This document shows positions 1 to 8,882 of a DNA stretch of 64,000 bases, piece after piece. Source of the stretch: a bacterium (GTDB lineage Bacteria; UBA8248); assembly GCA_022828125.1 (NCBI GenBank), contig JAJEJD010000018.1:124001-188000 (forward strand), written 5' to 3'. Each line of letters starts with the position of its first letter. Within the stretch, counting starts at the first letter, position 1. A program made the translations under genes and the position numbers. Under the pieces are notes generated by a model. That model was not told the DNA's origin and did no database searches. It saw only the letters and a program-made list of their open reading frames with translations.

Positions 1-72
1 AAGCTGAGCGGACTGGTGAGACCATCGGGACGTTCCGCCGCGGTGGCGCTCACTGACTCTGCGGGGGACTGA
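1..72 (+). CDS. livH: C-terminal end of branched-chain amino acid ABC permease (LivH-like), partial
   Basis: The window opens inside a reading frame that ends at the TGA at 70-72. Only 23 residues are visible. They include LVRPSG, which resembles the LVRPxGLFG tail usual for LivH permeases. It lies 7 nt before livM, as expected for livH in a livHMGF operon. The last residues are unlike the family's usual ending, so the identification rests mostly on position. Confidence 0.5.
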   Translation, partial: KLSGLVRPSGRSAAVALTDSAGD

Positions 73-79
73 GGCGGAA

Positions 80-994
80 ATGGAATATCTCCTCACCGTC
101 ATGGTGCTCATCGGGATCAACGTGATCCTCGCTACGAGCTTCAACCTCATTCTGGGATACGGCGGGCTGATGAGCGTCGCCCATCCCATCTTCTACGCCA
201 TCGGAGCCTATTGCTCAGGACTTCTGGCGATTCACCTGCAGATACCGGTTCCGCTCTCTATCCTGATAGGAGCAGGAATCGCGATGGTGCTCTCGTTCGG
301 TGTGTCGCTGCCCTCGCTTCGCGTGTCGGGCGATTACCTCGTCATCGCCAGCATCGGGTTTCAGTTGGGTATCCTGCACGTTATCAACAACCTCGAATTC
401 ACCGGCGCGGCCGGCGGGCTGACCAACATTCCGGTGCTGAACGAAGGCCCGTCGAGAAGTCTCGTCTTCGTCTTGCTTATCGCGGTCGTCGCCGCCTGCG
501 CGGTTATGCTTGTGGGCTGGATCGTCGAAGGCGATTACGGGCGGGCCATCACCGCCATGCGCAACGACGAGGAAGCCTTCAGCGCCCTGGGCCGAAACGC
601 GATGAACATCAAGATTGTCCTGTTCGCCATCGGCTCGGGCATGGCCGGCCTCGCGGGCGCGCTGTATGCGCATTACTTCGCCTACGTCACGCCCGAGCAG
701 TTCGGCATATTCACTTCCGCAGCCCTGCTGACGATGGTGGTCGTGGGCGGCGCCGCCACGACGTGGGGCCCCCTGGTGGGTGCGGTGCTACTGACGACCC
801 TTCCGCAGGCCATCACGTTTCTCGGCTTGCCCGTCTCCATCATGGCGCCGCTTCAGGGCGTCATCTACACGACGCTCGTTATTTCCTTCCTCTTCGCGCG
901 ACCCCAGGGCCTGACGGGAGGCACCAGGGGCGGTGGAGGGCTCGAGGCCTGGAGCGCGAGCGCGGCCTTCAGGGCGAGGAGGAGAGCGGAATGA
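80..994 (+). CDS. livM: Branched-chain amino acid ABC transporter permease LivM
   Basis: This 304-residue polytopic inner-membrane protein is one of two permeases of a high-affinity branched-chain amino acid (or related amide/urea) importer. Hydrophobic segments run through almost the whole length. The N-terminal motif LATSFNLILGYGGLMSVAH and the cytoplasmic loop GRAITAMRNDEEAFSALG, which contacts the ATPases, are typical of LivM. The stop overlaps the livG start by 4 nt (ATGA at 991-994), indicating translational coupling. The C-terminal 25 residues are Gly/Arg-rich and less conserved. Actual substrate specificity cannot be read from the sequence. Confidence 0.93.
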   Translation: MEYLLTVMVLIGINVILATSFNLILGYGGLMSVAHPIFYAIGAYCSGLLAIHLQIPVPLSILIGAGIAMVLSFGVSLPSLRVSGDYLVIASIGFQLGILHVINNLEFTGAAGGLTNIPVLNEGPSRSLVFVLLIAVVAACAVMLVGWIVEGDYGRAITAMRNDEEAFSALGRNAMNIKIVLFAIGSGMAGLAGALYAHYFAYVTPEQFGIFTSAALLTMVVVGGAATTWGPLVGAVLLTTLPQAITFLGLPVSIMAPLQGVIYTTLVISFLFARPQGLTGGTRGGGGLEAWSASAAFRARRRAE

Positions 995-1761
995 GCGCAA
1001 TCGTCAGGGTCGAGGATCTGCACAAGAGCTTTGGCGGAATCGTGGTGGCGGACGACGTCAACCTGAGCTTCGAGGCGGGCGAGATCGTCGGCCTCATCGG
1101 TCCCAACGGCGCGGGCAAGACGTCTTTGTTCAACCTGATCTCGGGCGTCATTCCCCCCGATGCGGGAGCGATATTCGTGGAAAGCCATCGCGTGGATCAA
1201 CTACCCATGCACCACCGCGCACGGATCGGCCTTGCCCGAACCTGGCAGAACACACGCATGTTTCACTCCATGTCGGTGATAGACAACCTGCTGATAGCGA
1301 CGCGGCGCTACCCCGGAGAATCGCTGGCGCGCATTCTGTTCCGCCGCCGCTCGGTCGACGCCTTCCGCCAGGAAGCGACGGAAAAAGCGATGGTGCTTCT
1401 CGAGCGGGTGGGTCTCGCGGACAAGATGCACGAGATGGCGATCGAACTCTCCTACGGCCAGCAGAAGCGGATCGGCCTGGCCCGGGCGCTGATGAGCGAC
1501 GCGGCGTGCCTGTTGCTGGACGAACCCATGGCGGGGGTCGAAGGGCAGGCGTATGAAACGATCATTCGCGTTATCCGAGAAGAGGCCCAGGCCGGTCGCG
1601 CGGTCTGCGTGGTGGAGCACAATATTTCGTTTATCCGCGATATCAGCGATCGCACGGTTTTCATGTTCAACGGATGTGTTCTCGCCAGCGGCTCCGTCGA
1701 CGAACTGACGCGCGATTCGCAACTCACGGATCTGTACTTCGGCGGCGAACACCCGCAATAA
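991..1761 (+). CDS. livG: Branched-chain amino acid ABC transporter ATP-binding protein LivG
   Basis: ATPase subunit of 256 residues starting at the ATG that overlaps the livM stop. Walker A is GPNGAGKT (residues 37-44). The signature is LSYGQ, which is the usual LivG form rather than LSGGQ. Walker B is CLLLDEP, and the switch histidine lies in VVEHN. The end, with FMFNGCVLASGSVDEL, matches the LivG C-terminal region. The same frame is open for about 780 nt upstream, but that stretch overlaps livM and has no homology-like content, so the overlapping ATG is preferred. It works with LivF as a heterodimer on the cytoplasmic face. Confidence 0.93.
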   Translation: MSAIVRVEDLHKSFGGIVVADDVNLSFEAGEIVGLIGPNGAGKTSLFNLISGVIPPDAGAIFVESHRVDQLPMHHRARIGLARTWQNTRMFHSMSVIDNLLIATRRYPGESLARILFRRRSVDAFRQEATEKAMVLLERVGLADKMHEMAIELSYGQQKRIGLARALMSDAACLLLDEPMAGVEGQAYETIIRVIREEAQAGRAVCVVEHNISFIRDISDRTVFMFNGCVLASGSVDELTRDSQLTDLYFGGEHPQ

Positions 1762-1774
1762 TCGAGAGAGAACG

Positions 1775-2458
1775 ATGTTCGAAGTCCAAAACCTCACGGC
1801 CCGCTACGGGCCACTTGTAGCTGTGAACGACGTGTCGCTGTCTTTCGATACCGGTGTACGCATGGGAATTTTCGGTCACAATGGTTCGGGCAAGTCGACG
1901 CTTCTCAAATGCCTGGTCGGCGGCGTCAGGGATGTTTCCGGTGCGGTGGCTTTTGGTGGTTCACCGATTGTCGCCGATCAGGTTCACCGCAACGTCATGC
2001 TGGGAATCGGCTTCGTGCCGCAGGTCCAGAACGTTTTTCCGAATCTCACTGTCGAGCAGAATCTCCACATTGCGGGTTCGAAATCAGACTCCTCGTTTCT
2101 TGAGGAGGCTTATGCCCTTTTTCCGCTGCTGCGGGAACGCCAGGACCAGCTCGCAGGCGACATGAGCGGTGGAGAGCAGCAGATGCTCGCGGTCGCGCTG
2201 GCCTTGATGACGCGGCCGCAAGTCCTCCTGCTCGACGAACCGACGGCAGGTCTCGCTCCGGCAATCGTGAAGAACGTGCTGGGTTCTCTCTCGCGCATCA
2301 ACACGGAACTCGGCACCGGGCTGATCCTCGTCGAGCAGAACGTGCTCGCCGCCCTGGATGTCGTCGAGCGCGCCATCGTGCTCAAAGGCGGGCGCGTGGT
2401 GTTCGACGGCGCGAGCGAAGAGCTACGCGCAAAGGAAGATTTGTGGGCCTGGTTCTGA
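1775..2458 (+). CDS. livF: Branched-chain amino acid ABC transporter ATP-binding protein LivF
   Basis: Second ATPase of the importer, 227 residues, 13 nt downstream of livG with a GAGAGA ribosome-binding site. Walker A is GHNGSGKS (34-41), the signature is MSGGEQQ, Walker B is VLLLDEP and the H-loop region is LILVEQN, all as in LivF. It is the last gene of the operon. It converges with the minus-strand gene ending at 2489, and no strong hairpin is visible in the 30 nt between them. Confidence 0.93.
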   Translation: MFEVQNLTARYGPLVAVNDVSLSFDTGVRMGIFGHNGSGKSTLLKCLVGGVRDVSGAVAFGGSPIVADQVHRNVMLGIGFVPQVQNVFPNLTVEQNLHIAGSKSDSSFLEEAYALFPLLRERQDQLAGDMSGGEQQMLAVALALMTRPQVLLLDEPTAGLAPAIVKNVLGSLSRINTELGTGLILVEQNVLAALDVVERAIVLKGGRVVFDGASEELRAKEDLWAWF

Positions 2459-2488
2459 CCCCGCGAAACGTCGTCCTTGCCGTCTTCG

Positions 2489-3859
2489 TTATTTCACACC
2501 AATGGCGTCAATCTGGACCATCGCTTCCGCTACCGGGCCGGGGCCGTGCACGATCACGCACTCGAACGCGGGCAGATCCTCGTCGATGAAAGTTTCGCGA
2601 ACCGACTCATAGACCGCCAAGTCCGCCGGATCGGAAAGATACACCCTGGTCATGGCGATGTCTTCCAGTTCCATCCCCGCACCTGAAGCGCTCGCTCGCA
2701 GTTGCTCCCACGCCATCCAGCATTGCGCGGCGAGACCCGGCCGCCGCTCTATTTTTTCCATCGGCAAGACGGCGCGACGCCCCGCTTCGGGAAGGGAATC
2801 GGCGCCCTGGGCGATCGCTCCCGCGTCGTCGACGCCCACCATGCCCGATAAGTAACAAACCGGCCCCGCCTGCGTGACGGCAGGCGCCGCGAAGGGCGCC
2901 GTTCCCGGCCAGGGGAACGATTGGCGGGTGAGTCCGCTTTTTCGATCCATGGCGGTGATTTCTATCTCGATGCGCGTGCCGCGGTGGCCCACCTCGTCGA
3001 ATCCCATGACGCAAAGCGATGGCTGGACTGCGGCGAAGAAGTGGGTGTGCACCCGGTGGAACGTGGAGAAATCGCGCAGGTCGCTCAGGAAAATCGACAC
3101 GTTCACGACGTCTTCCATATCCATGCCGTTGCCTGTCAGCGTACGGCGCAATTCGTTGTAAACGTACCAGGTCTGCGATGCGATGGGGCCGTGGCGGCTG
3201 TCCGGGTGGCTCCGCCCCGTCGAGAGGAAACGACCTTCCTCCGGCACGTCGTCATAAGAGTTGACCAGCGGCTTTCCGGGTTCCGCCGTCTTGATCGGAA
3301 TGTGCCCGGCGAAGAAGGCGAACGGGCCCGAGCGTATCGCCTGGCAGTAATGCGAGGCCGCGGGCAGGTCGGCGTCGTAGACGTCGGTCATCACCTGGCG
3401 CTCGCCGAACACGCCGCCGGGTTGTATGCAGGCGGCGATGGCGTCCACCCCGATCCAGTGTCTGCCGCGTCCGATGACGTCCGTCACGCCCAGTCCGCTG
3501 CTGGGCGCGGGCGTCGGCTGCCAATGCACCCGGACGTGTTCGTAGCTGGGGAAATAGCGCTTGTCGCGCTGCCAGATGTGTTGGCGCAGCACCTGGTCGC
3601 GGTGCGTGCCCGCCGCGACGAGAATTTTTTCGAGGCTGTCGTGGACCGCCCAGGAGTCGGCGACAACCCTGCCTTCGGTGAGGTCGGCGAGCGGATAGCC
3701 CTGCATCTGCTCGCGGCCCGCTTCGGGCAGATCCGCGAAACCCGCCGGGCCGGCGGGCCTTAAACCCGAGACGAACAGAAGTTCGCCGGCCCTGACCGCC
3801 ACCGGGTAGGGCGGGAAAGCAGGGATGACATCCTCACAAACGACAGGGGTTTTCTTCAT
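2489..3859 (-). CDS. Protein with three tandem RidA (YjgF/YER057c/UK114)-like domains
   Basis: Starts at the ATG at 3859 with a GGAGG site about 12 nt upstream; the open frame extends 37 codons further without a comparable site. The 456-residue product has three consecutive RidA-like segments, roughly residues 15-145, 165-305 and 315-456. Each has the Chorismate-mutase-like pattern of a beta-strand FxSG/FFAGH element, a long helix and a valine-rich strand. RidA proteins deaminate reactive enamine/imine intermediates using an arginine in an RVEIE-type signature. Only domain 2 keeps it (TRIEIE, Arg296); domains 1 and 3 have GRHWIGVDA and EAMVQIDA. Single-domain RidA is about 130 residues, so this is a true multidomain fusion. 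It is next to an SDR and a hydrolase on the same strand, suggesting a small catabolic operon of unknown substrate. Confidence 0.85.
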   Translation of the reverse strand: MKKTPVVCEDVIPAFPPYPVAVRAGELLFVSGLRPAGPAGFADLPEAGREQMQGYPLADLTEGRVVADSWAVHDSLEKILVAAGTHRDQVLRQHIWQRDKRYFPSYEHVRVHWQPTPAPSSGLGVTDVIGRGRHWIGVDAIAACIQPGGVFGERQVMTDVYDADLPAASHYCQAIRSGPFAFFAGHIPIKTAEPGKPLVNSYDDVPEEGRFLSTGRSHPDSRHGPIASQTWYVYNELRRTLTGNGMDMEDVVNVSIFLSDLRDFSTFHRVHTHFFAAVQPSLCVMGFDEVGHRGTRIEIEITAMDRKSGLTRQSFPWPGTAPFAAPAVTQAGPVCYLSGMVGVDDAGAIAQGADSLPEAGRRAVLPMEKIERRPGLAAQCWMAWEQLRASASGAGMELEDIAMTRVYLSDPADLAVYESVRETFIDEDLPAFECVIVHGPGPVAEAMVQIDAIGVK

Positions 3860-3942
3860 TGCTCGATAAACCTCCGTGGGTTGGCGAATCGTGATGCTCT
3901 CGTTTGGATGGGGTATTCCTTTTCCCGGGGGTCGCAGTGAGG

Positions 3943-4704
3943 CTACATCGCCAGTGTGCCGCCGTCGCATGAGATGAAGGCGCCGTTCATGAAATCGTTC
4001 GCCTCTGAAACCATGAAGAGCGAGACTTCGGCCATCTCCTCGGGGGTCGCAAAGCGGTTCACCGGTATCCGGGGCAGTTTCGCCCTGGCGCGCTCGGGGT
4101 CGTTGACGTGGATTTCCTTCACGCGCTCGCTCTCGGTGGTTCCCGGCATGAGGCAGTTGACGCGAAGCCCGAGAGGGCCGAGTTCCACGGCCAAGGCGCG
4201 CGTCAGGTTGTGCATGGAGGTCTTCGTGGCGCAGTAGAGCGCGTTGCCGGGCACCCCGCGCTCCCCGTCGATGGAGCCTATCATCAGGATCTTTCCCTTG
4301 CCCTGGGGCGCCATGAGCCTAGCCGCCTCGCGCGTGGCGATGAACACGGATTTCGCGTTCACCTCATACAACTCGTCTATCTGCTCGTCGGTGAACTCCA
4401 AAAAACTCTTGTGTCCCCGCATGGCGGCGCAGTTCACCATGATGTCGAGACCGCCGAGGAATTGCGCGCCGTCGCTCATGAGGTCGTTCGCTTTTCTCGC
4501 GTCTCTCAAGTCGTAGCACCGTCCGTCGATTTTGCCGTCTCCCGCGCTGCAATCGGCGATGACTCCGTCGAGGCGCTCCTGGTTGAAGCCGCCCGCCGCC
4601 CAGATGGATGCGCCCTCCGCGCTGAATCTGCGCGCGATGGCCGCGCCGATGCCGGATGAGGCGCCCGTGATGATCGTTCTTTTTCCCTCCAGCTTGCCCG
4701 GCAT
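3943..4704 (-). CDS. SDR-family oxidoreductase
   Basis: Classical short-chain dehydrogenase/reductase of 253 residues. It has the glycine motif TGASSGIG (13-20), the NCAA motif in place of the usual NNAG (91-94), Asn115, catalytic Ser144, and Tyr157 and Lys161 in YCATK. The PG motif (LMPGTTESE) and the C-terminal SCDGGTLAM match the 3-oxoacyl-ACP reductase-like subgroup. It probably oxidises or reduces a hydroxyl/keto group with NAD(P)H; the substrate is not determinable. It sits between an alpha/beta hydrolase (22 nt away) and the RidA-like gene (about 80 nt), all on the minus strand. Confidence 0.9.
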   Translation of the reverse strand: MPGKLEGKRTIITGASSGIGAAIARRFSAEGASIWAAGGFNQERLDGVIADCSAGDGKIDGRCYDLRDARKANDLMSDGAQFLGGLDIMVNCAAMRGHKSFLEFTDEQIDELYEVNAKSVFIATREAARLMAPQGKGKILMIGSIDGERGVPGNALYCATKTSMHNLTRALAVELGPLGLRVNCLMPGTTESERVKEIHVNDPERARAKLPRIPVNRFATPEEMAEVSLFMVSEANDFMNGAFISCDGGTLAM

Positions 4705-4726
4705 GTCTTCTCCTTGATGTTAAATA

Positions 4727-5611
4727 CTATTCCTCATCCGGCAGGAGCGCGGATTCTCCCATCGAAAGCGGGTCGCGCGTCGGCCAGCGTCCGGCATCCA
4801 CCTCGGTGATGAACTCGAGAACGACCCGGTTGAACATGGCGGGTTCTTCGAGATTGATGAGGTGGCCGGAGTTGGGGAAGGTGACGAGGGCGGCCGTCTG
4901 GATGTTGCGCTTCATGAACAGTCCGGGTTCCAGGCAGGGAAAGTCTTCATCTCCGGTGAGAACGAGCGTGGGTACGGAGCAGTTCTTCATCTGTTCTTCG
5001 AGTTCATAGACCGAAGGTCTCGCGCTTTGCACCCCGCGCATCGTGTTGGCGCAACCCAGGGGAGAGTGGCTCATGAAGTGATCGATGAATTTCTGATAGC
5101 CGATCGCGTCTTTTCGTTTGAGCTGCATTCTTGTGGGACCGGCGGTGTAGACCGGGCCGAACTTCTCCATGCTCTCGTTCAGGAACCGGTCGGCCACTTC
5201 GTTCGCGTCTTTCTGGAATCGTTCGCGCTGATCCATCTCGGAGCCGTAGCCGCAACCGGCCACGACGATGGAGCGGGTAAGTTCGGGGTGCCGGAGGCCT
5301 AAATGGAGCGTCGCATAGCCGCCCATCGAAAGTCCCACGACGTGGGCGGGTGCGAGGCCCAGATCTTTGATGAGGCCGGCAAGATCGTTCACGGCGATGT
5401 CCTGGCTGTATTGCGATGGGTCTTCAGGCACCTCGGAGGGCGGGAACCCTCTCGCGTTGTAGGTGATGACCCTGTATCTGCGGTTGAAATAGCGAACCTG
5501 ATCCTCCCAGCTGCGGCAGTCGCCCGCGAATTCATGAACGAAGACGATGGGCGCACCCTCACCGCTGGTTTCGTAATACAGACTGACGCCGTTTGTTCTC
5601 ACTTCGGGCAT
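4727..5611 (-). CDS. Alpha/beta-fold hydrolase
   Basis: The ATG at 5611 is preceded by GAGGAG at suitable spacing and gives a 294-residue protein; the frame extends 30 codons further upstream but without a better start. The product begins like many 3-oxoadipate enol-lactonase/haloperoxidase relatives. The nucleophile elbow is GLSMGG (Ser95), the acid lies in TGDEDFP (Asp221 or Asp223), and the histidine is in NSGHLINLEEP (His250). The oxyanion-region motif is HEFAGD rather than the usual HGxG. It likely hydrolyses an ester, lactone or C-C bond. First gene of the minus-strand trio, so its upstream region probably holds the promoter. Confidence 0.88.
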   Translation of the reverse strand: MPEVRTNGVSLYYETSGEGAPIVFVHEFAGDCRSWEDQVRYFNRRYRVITYNARGFPPSEVPEDPSQYSQDIAVNDLAGLIKDLGLAPAHVVGLSMGGYATLHLGLRHPELTRSIVVAGCGYGSEMDQRERFQKDANEVADRFLNESMEKFGPVYTAGPTRMQLKRKDAIGYQKFIDHFMSHSPLGCANTMRGVQSARPSVYELEEQMKNCSVPTLVLTGDEDFPCLEPGLFMKRNIQTAALVTFPNSGHLINLEEPAMFNRVVLEFITEVDAGRWPTRDPLSMGESALLPDEE

Positions 5612-5940
5612 GGTGTTCTCCTCACGAGATGACGTGTGATGATGAAATTCGTTTCTTACGGGAGAATCGGCGAAATGACAATGCGAAGAGCGAATTCTCA
5701 CTCATTTTCAGGCGTCGCGTCCCTATGGCGGGCGTTGCTGAAGATTTGGTAAAGGTTCGTCGTCAGTGAGGCTGATTTCTTTTTGGAGGGCTTGATTTCT
5801 GCGTCGGTCTGGCTCATGATAACCACGATTCATCACAGTGTTCGAGTTTGATAAAAAATTGACTTGGCACATCGCCCGATCACATCAAAATTGAAACTTC
5901 GGGATTCCCTGAAAGATTGTTCAAAAATGGGAGAGAGAAC
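5612..5940. other. Divergent intergenic region between hydrolase and desaturase
   Basis: About 330 nt separate two divergently read genes. The half nearer the desaturase is AT-rich and contains TTGACT at 5859-5864, a good -35 for the plus strand, but there is no matching TATAAT at standard distance. No clear operator palindrome or RNA gene was recognised. Both flanking promoters probably lie here. Confidence 0.35.
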
Positions 5941-7347
5941 TTGTCTACGGCGCCGGAGAAGCCAAGGCTCGCTATTCACAGAAAATCTGAAAGAAAACTG
6001 CAGTGGGAGACAATCTTCGTCATCGGGATGATTCACCTGCTCGCCCTGATGGCTTTTGACCTGGACTATTTCAGCGTTTCCGGTCTCGTCGTGGGAATTG
6101 TCATGTATTTCGTCGCCGGAATGGTGGGCGTGACGATGGCCTACCACAGACTCCTGACGCACAGGAGTTTCCAGACGTATAAGCCGGTGGAGTATTTCCT
6201 GACTTTCTGCGCTTGCCAGGCGCTTCAGAGCGGGCCAATCGAGTGGGTGGCGATGCACCGCATTCACCACAAGGAGTCGGACGAGGAGCCCGACCCTCAT
6301 TCCCCGCTCGTGAATTTCCTGTGGGCGCACGCCGGATGGCTTTTCGTCAGCCTGCCGGACGCACACACCTACAATGAATATTCGCGCTTCGCGAAGGATT
6401 TGCACCGCGACAAGTGGCAGCGTTTTTTCGACATGTTCTTTTTCCCCATCTATGTCCTGACCGCAGTGGCCATTTACTTCGCCGGGGAAGTGTACGGCGG
6501 CCTGGGCATGTCCTGGCTCGTCTGGGGCGTATTCGTGCGCACGGTCGTTTTGTGGCACTGCACCTGGGCGGTGAATTCGGTGACGCACACCTTCGGCTAC
6601 CGCAACTACAACACGGACGAGGAGAGCACCAATAACTGGCTCGTCGCAATTTTCTCCTTCGGCGAGGGCTGGCACAACAACCACCATGCGGACCAGCGCT
6701 CGGCCGCTCACGGTCAGAGGTGGTTTGAGGTGGACATCACCTACCGGCTTATCAAGATCATGGAACTCTTCGGCCTTGTCTGGGGGGTGAGAGAGCCGAG
6801 CCAGCGGGTCGTGGCGAAAAGACTCGACATCATGGTGGACGAGGAGGGCTTGCGCGCCTCCGAGGCGAGAAGGTTGGATACAGAGGACGCCCGCGCCGAA
6901 GTACTCCACACGATGACCGACCCCACGATGCCGCTGGAAGTCCCCCGTATGCCCTCGCTGACCGAAGCAAGCGAGGCGGCGATGAAATCGGCCCGAAAGG
7001 CCATGGAATCGGTCAACACGGCGCTCGCGCACGCCTCTCACGCGCTTCGACACAAAGAGGATAATGCCGACCAGACCGTTCGCCAGGTGCTGGAAAAGGG
7101 CAAGGATACGGCGATGGCGGCCATCGAGCAGGCCAAGTACGCCGCGGCGGAAGCCGCTGAGTTCTCCGCACAGGCGAGCGCTTTTCTGGCGGATGCGAAA
7201 GACAAGGCGACGGAATCCGCCCACCAGGCGGCCGAAAGAGCGAAGTCGCTCGCACAAGAGGCGAGCGATGCGGCATCGAAAGCCGCCGATGAGATTGCAA
7301 CCGCGTTCAAGGGAATCGACAGGCCGGTCATCACCTCCGCGGTATAA
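5941..7347 (+). CDS. Acyl-CoA-type fatty acid desaturase with C-terminal LEA/apolipoprotein-like helical tail
   Basis: Starts at a TTG at 5941 preceded by GGGAGAGAG; another TTG at 5917 would add 8 residues. The 468-residue product has the three histidine boxes of membrane di-iron delta-9-type desaturases: HRLLTH (69-74), HRIHH (106-110) and HNNHH (245-249). Two hydrophobic hairpins lie around residues 25-65 and 165-210. This core ends near residue 300. Residues about 339-455 form a long, proline-free, Ala/Lys/Glu-rich helix with 11-residue periodicity (for example AKDKATESAHQAAERAK), resembling LEA group 3 or apolipoprotein amphipathic helices. Bacterial desaturases usually stop at 280-400 residues without it. 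Known role: introducing a cis double bond into acyl chains at the inner membrane with O2 and an electron donor. The tail may bind lipid or protect membranes (inference). Confidence 0.88.
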   Translation: MSTAPEKPRLAIHRKSERKLQWETIFVIGMIHLLALMAFDLDYFSVSGLVVGIVMYFVAGMVGVTMAYHRLLTHRSFQTYKPVEYFLTFCACQALQSGPIEWVAMHRIHHKESDEEPDPHSPLVNFLWAHAGWLFVSLPDAHTYNEYSRFAKDLHRDKWQRFFDMFFFPIYVLTAVAIYFAGEVYGGLGMSWLVWGVFVRTVVLWHCTWAVNSVTHTFGYRNYNTDEESTNNWLVAIFSFGEGWHNNHHADQRSAAHGQRWFEVDITYRLIKIMELFGLVWGVREPSQRVVAKRLDIMVDEEGLRASEARRLDTEDARAEVLHTMTDPTMPLEVPRMPSLTEASEAAMKSARKAMESVNTALAHASHALRHKEDNADQTVRQVLEKGKDTAMAAIEQAKYAAAEAAEFSAQASAFLADAKDKATESAHQAAERAKSLAQEASDAASKAADEIATAFKGIDRPVITSAV

Positions 7348-7361
7348 AAACGAATTCTAAC

Positions 7362-7392
7362 AAAGCCGGGGCGAATCGCTTCGGCTTTTTTG
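7362..7392 (+). terminator. Rho-independent terminator after the desaturase
   Basis: An AAAGCCG arm and a CGGCTTT arm flank a small inner GCG/CGC stem. The hairpin is followed directly by a run of T. It starts 14 nt after the desaturase stop codon. Confidence 0.8.
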
Positions 7393-7411
7393 CGTCTCTT
7401 TGGTTCTTGCA

Positions 7412-7452
7412 TGAAGAGCGAAACGCTCCCGACCGTGAGCGCGCGCTCTTCA
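7412..7452 (+). other. Two-tier hairpin in the 325-nt gap upstream of ilvC
   Basis: The outer arms TGAAGAGCG (7412-7420) and CGCTCTTCA (7444-7452) are perfect complements, and an inner CGCTC/GAGCG pair (7424-7428 and 7437-7441) continues the fold. No T-run follows, so it is not a simple terminator. It lies about 220 nt before ilvC and could belong to a leader RNA or small RNA. The rest of the gap shows no convincing gene; a 62-codon frame at 7454-7642 has no recognisable features. Confidence 0.4.
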
Positions 7453-7672
7453 CGTGGTGTTCTCGGAGGTCGTCGGGAGAGAGAAAAACCAGATGCTTTG
7501 GAATGTGTGGCATGATGCCCGGAGCGCCTTGACGCTCTCGCTTCCTGCTCCTAGATTATGGTCTCTTTTTCGGCGGGTTTCCCACGAGAAACCGGGTTTT
7601 CTTGTTAGGCGTTTTTTCGACCTATGCGGGTTTTATTTGTAGCGCGGCGAGGGCTGCGAATCTGGAGGGCCA

Positions 7673-8716
7673 ATGGCCATGAATGAAGTGAATGAAGAAC
7701 AACTATTAAAAGACCTGAAAATCTACTATGACGCCGATGCGGACCTGAATCTGCTGCAGAACAGAAAAATCGCCGTCATCGGCTACGGAAGCCAGGGGCG
7801 CGCCCATGCGCTGAACGCGCAGGACAGCGGAGCGGACGTCGTCGTGGGCTTGCGGAAATCCTCCCCGCGCTGGAAACAGGCCGAAGACGACGGCCTCGAG
7901 GTGATGGAGACGGCCGAGGCGGCCCAGGCGGGCGACATGGTGGTTATCCTGACGCAGGATCATCTGCAGCCCGCCATCTGGAATGCGGATATTGCGCCCA
8001 ACATGAAAGACGGCGACGCCCTGGTGGTCGCCCATGGCTTCAACCTGAATTACGGACAAATCATTCCCCCCGATAACATCGACGTCGTGATGATCGCGCC
8101 AAAAAGCCCGGGCCATACCATGCGGTTCCAGTACGAGGACGGACGCGGCGTGCCTGGGCTGGTGGCCGTCTTTCAGGACGCTACGGGAAAGGCGCAGGAG
8201 TACGCCCTGGCTTACGGCAAGGCGGTGGGCTGCGCCCGCGCCGGCATCATCGAGACGACCATCGAAGAGGAGACCGAGACGGACCTCTTCGGCGAGCAGG
8301 CGGTGCTGTGCGGCGGCATCACCGAGTTGATTCGCGTCGCGTTCGAAACCCTCGTGGAAGCGGGCTACCAGCCCGCACTGGCGTATTTCGAGTGTTTGCA
8401 CGAGGTGAAGCTGATCACCGACCTGATTTACCAGGGCGGCATCACCATGATGCGCTATTCGGTTTCCGACACCGCCGAGTACGGGGACATCACGCGGGGC
8501 AAGGTCGTCATCGACGATGCGACGCGCGAGCGGATGCGCGGAATCCTGCGTGACATCCAGACCGGGAGATTCGCCAGCGAGTGGATCAACGAGAACATGG
8601 TGAACCGGCCCACGTTCAACACGGTCGTGCGCAAGGAGAAAGAGCACGACATCGAGATCGTCGGCCGGCGTCTGCGCGCCATGATGCCCTGGATTGAGGA
8701 GCGCGAGGTGAAGTAA
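7673..8716 (+). CDS. ilvC: Ketol-acid reductoisomerase (class I)
   Basis: Catalyses the second common step of valine and isoleucine synthesis: Mg2+-dependent alkyl migration of acetolactate or acetohydroxybutyrate followed by NADPH reduction. The 347-residue length is that of the short class I enzyme with a slightly longer N terminus. Visible motifs are the Rossmann [12 protein letters not shown], the cofactor loop [14 protein letters not shown], the lysine in APKSPGH and the metal-binding [15 protein letters not shown] stands 3 nt before the first ATG, and a second ATG lies two codons later. It stands alone, with terminators on both sides; acetolactate synthase genes are not next to it. Confidence 0.97.
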   Translation: MAMNEVNEEQLLKDLKIYYDADADLNLLQNRKIAVIGYGSQGRAHALNAQDSGADVVVGLRKSSPRWKQAEDDGLEVMETAEAAQAGDMVVILTQDHLQPAIWNADIAPNMKDGDALVVAHGFNLNYGQIIPPDNIDVVMIAPKSPGHTMRFQYEDGRGVPGLVAVFQDATGKAQEYALAYGKAVGCARAGIIETTIEEETETDLFGEQAVLCGGITELIRVAFETLVEAGYQPALAYFECLHEVKLITDLIYQGGITMMRYSVSDTAEYGDITRGKVVIDDATRERMRGILRDIQTGRFASEWINENMVNRPTFNTVVRKEKEHDIEIVGRRLRAMMPWIEEREVK

Positions 8717-8739
8717 CAGGGTATTTGGGAGACATCCCG

Positions 8740-8774
8740 ACCGGCGGAGTTCGTGCGGCTCCGCCGGTTTTTCT
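8740..8774 (+). terminator. Rho-independent terminator after ilvC
   Basis: A 10-bp perfect stem ACCGGCGGAG / CTCCGCCGGT with a short loop is followed by TTTTCTTT. It lies 23 nt after the ilvC stop. Confidence 0.92.
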
Positions 8775-8882
8775 TTGAAAAATGTTGAATTATTTGGGGG
8801 TTATGTTCTCGAACCGCTTGAAAGAAACGAAGGAGCGTCGTATTCTTGAAAGACGCCTTTCTTGGCCGCCGAGAGGGAATGG

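Noticed and set aside
7454-7642. 62-codon frame upstream of ilvC as a leader peptide
   Set aside because: It lacks runs of Val, Leu or Ile codons typical of attenuation peptides and has no good ribosome site.
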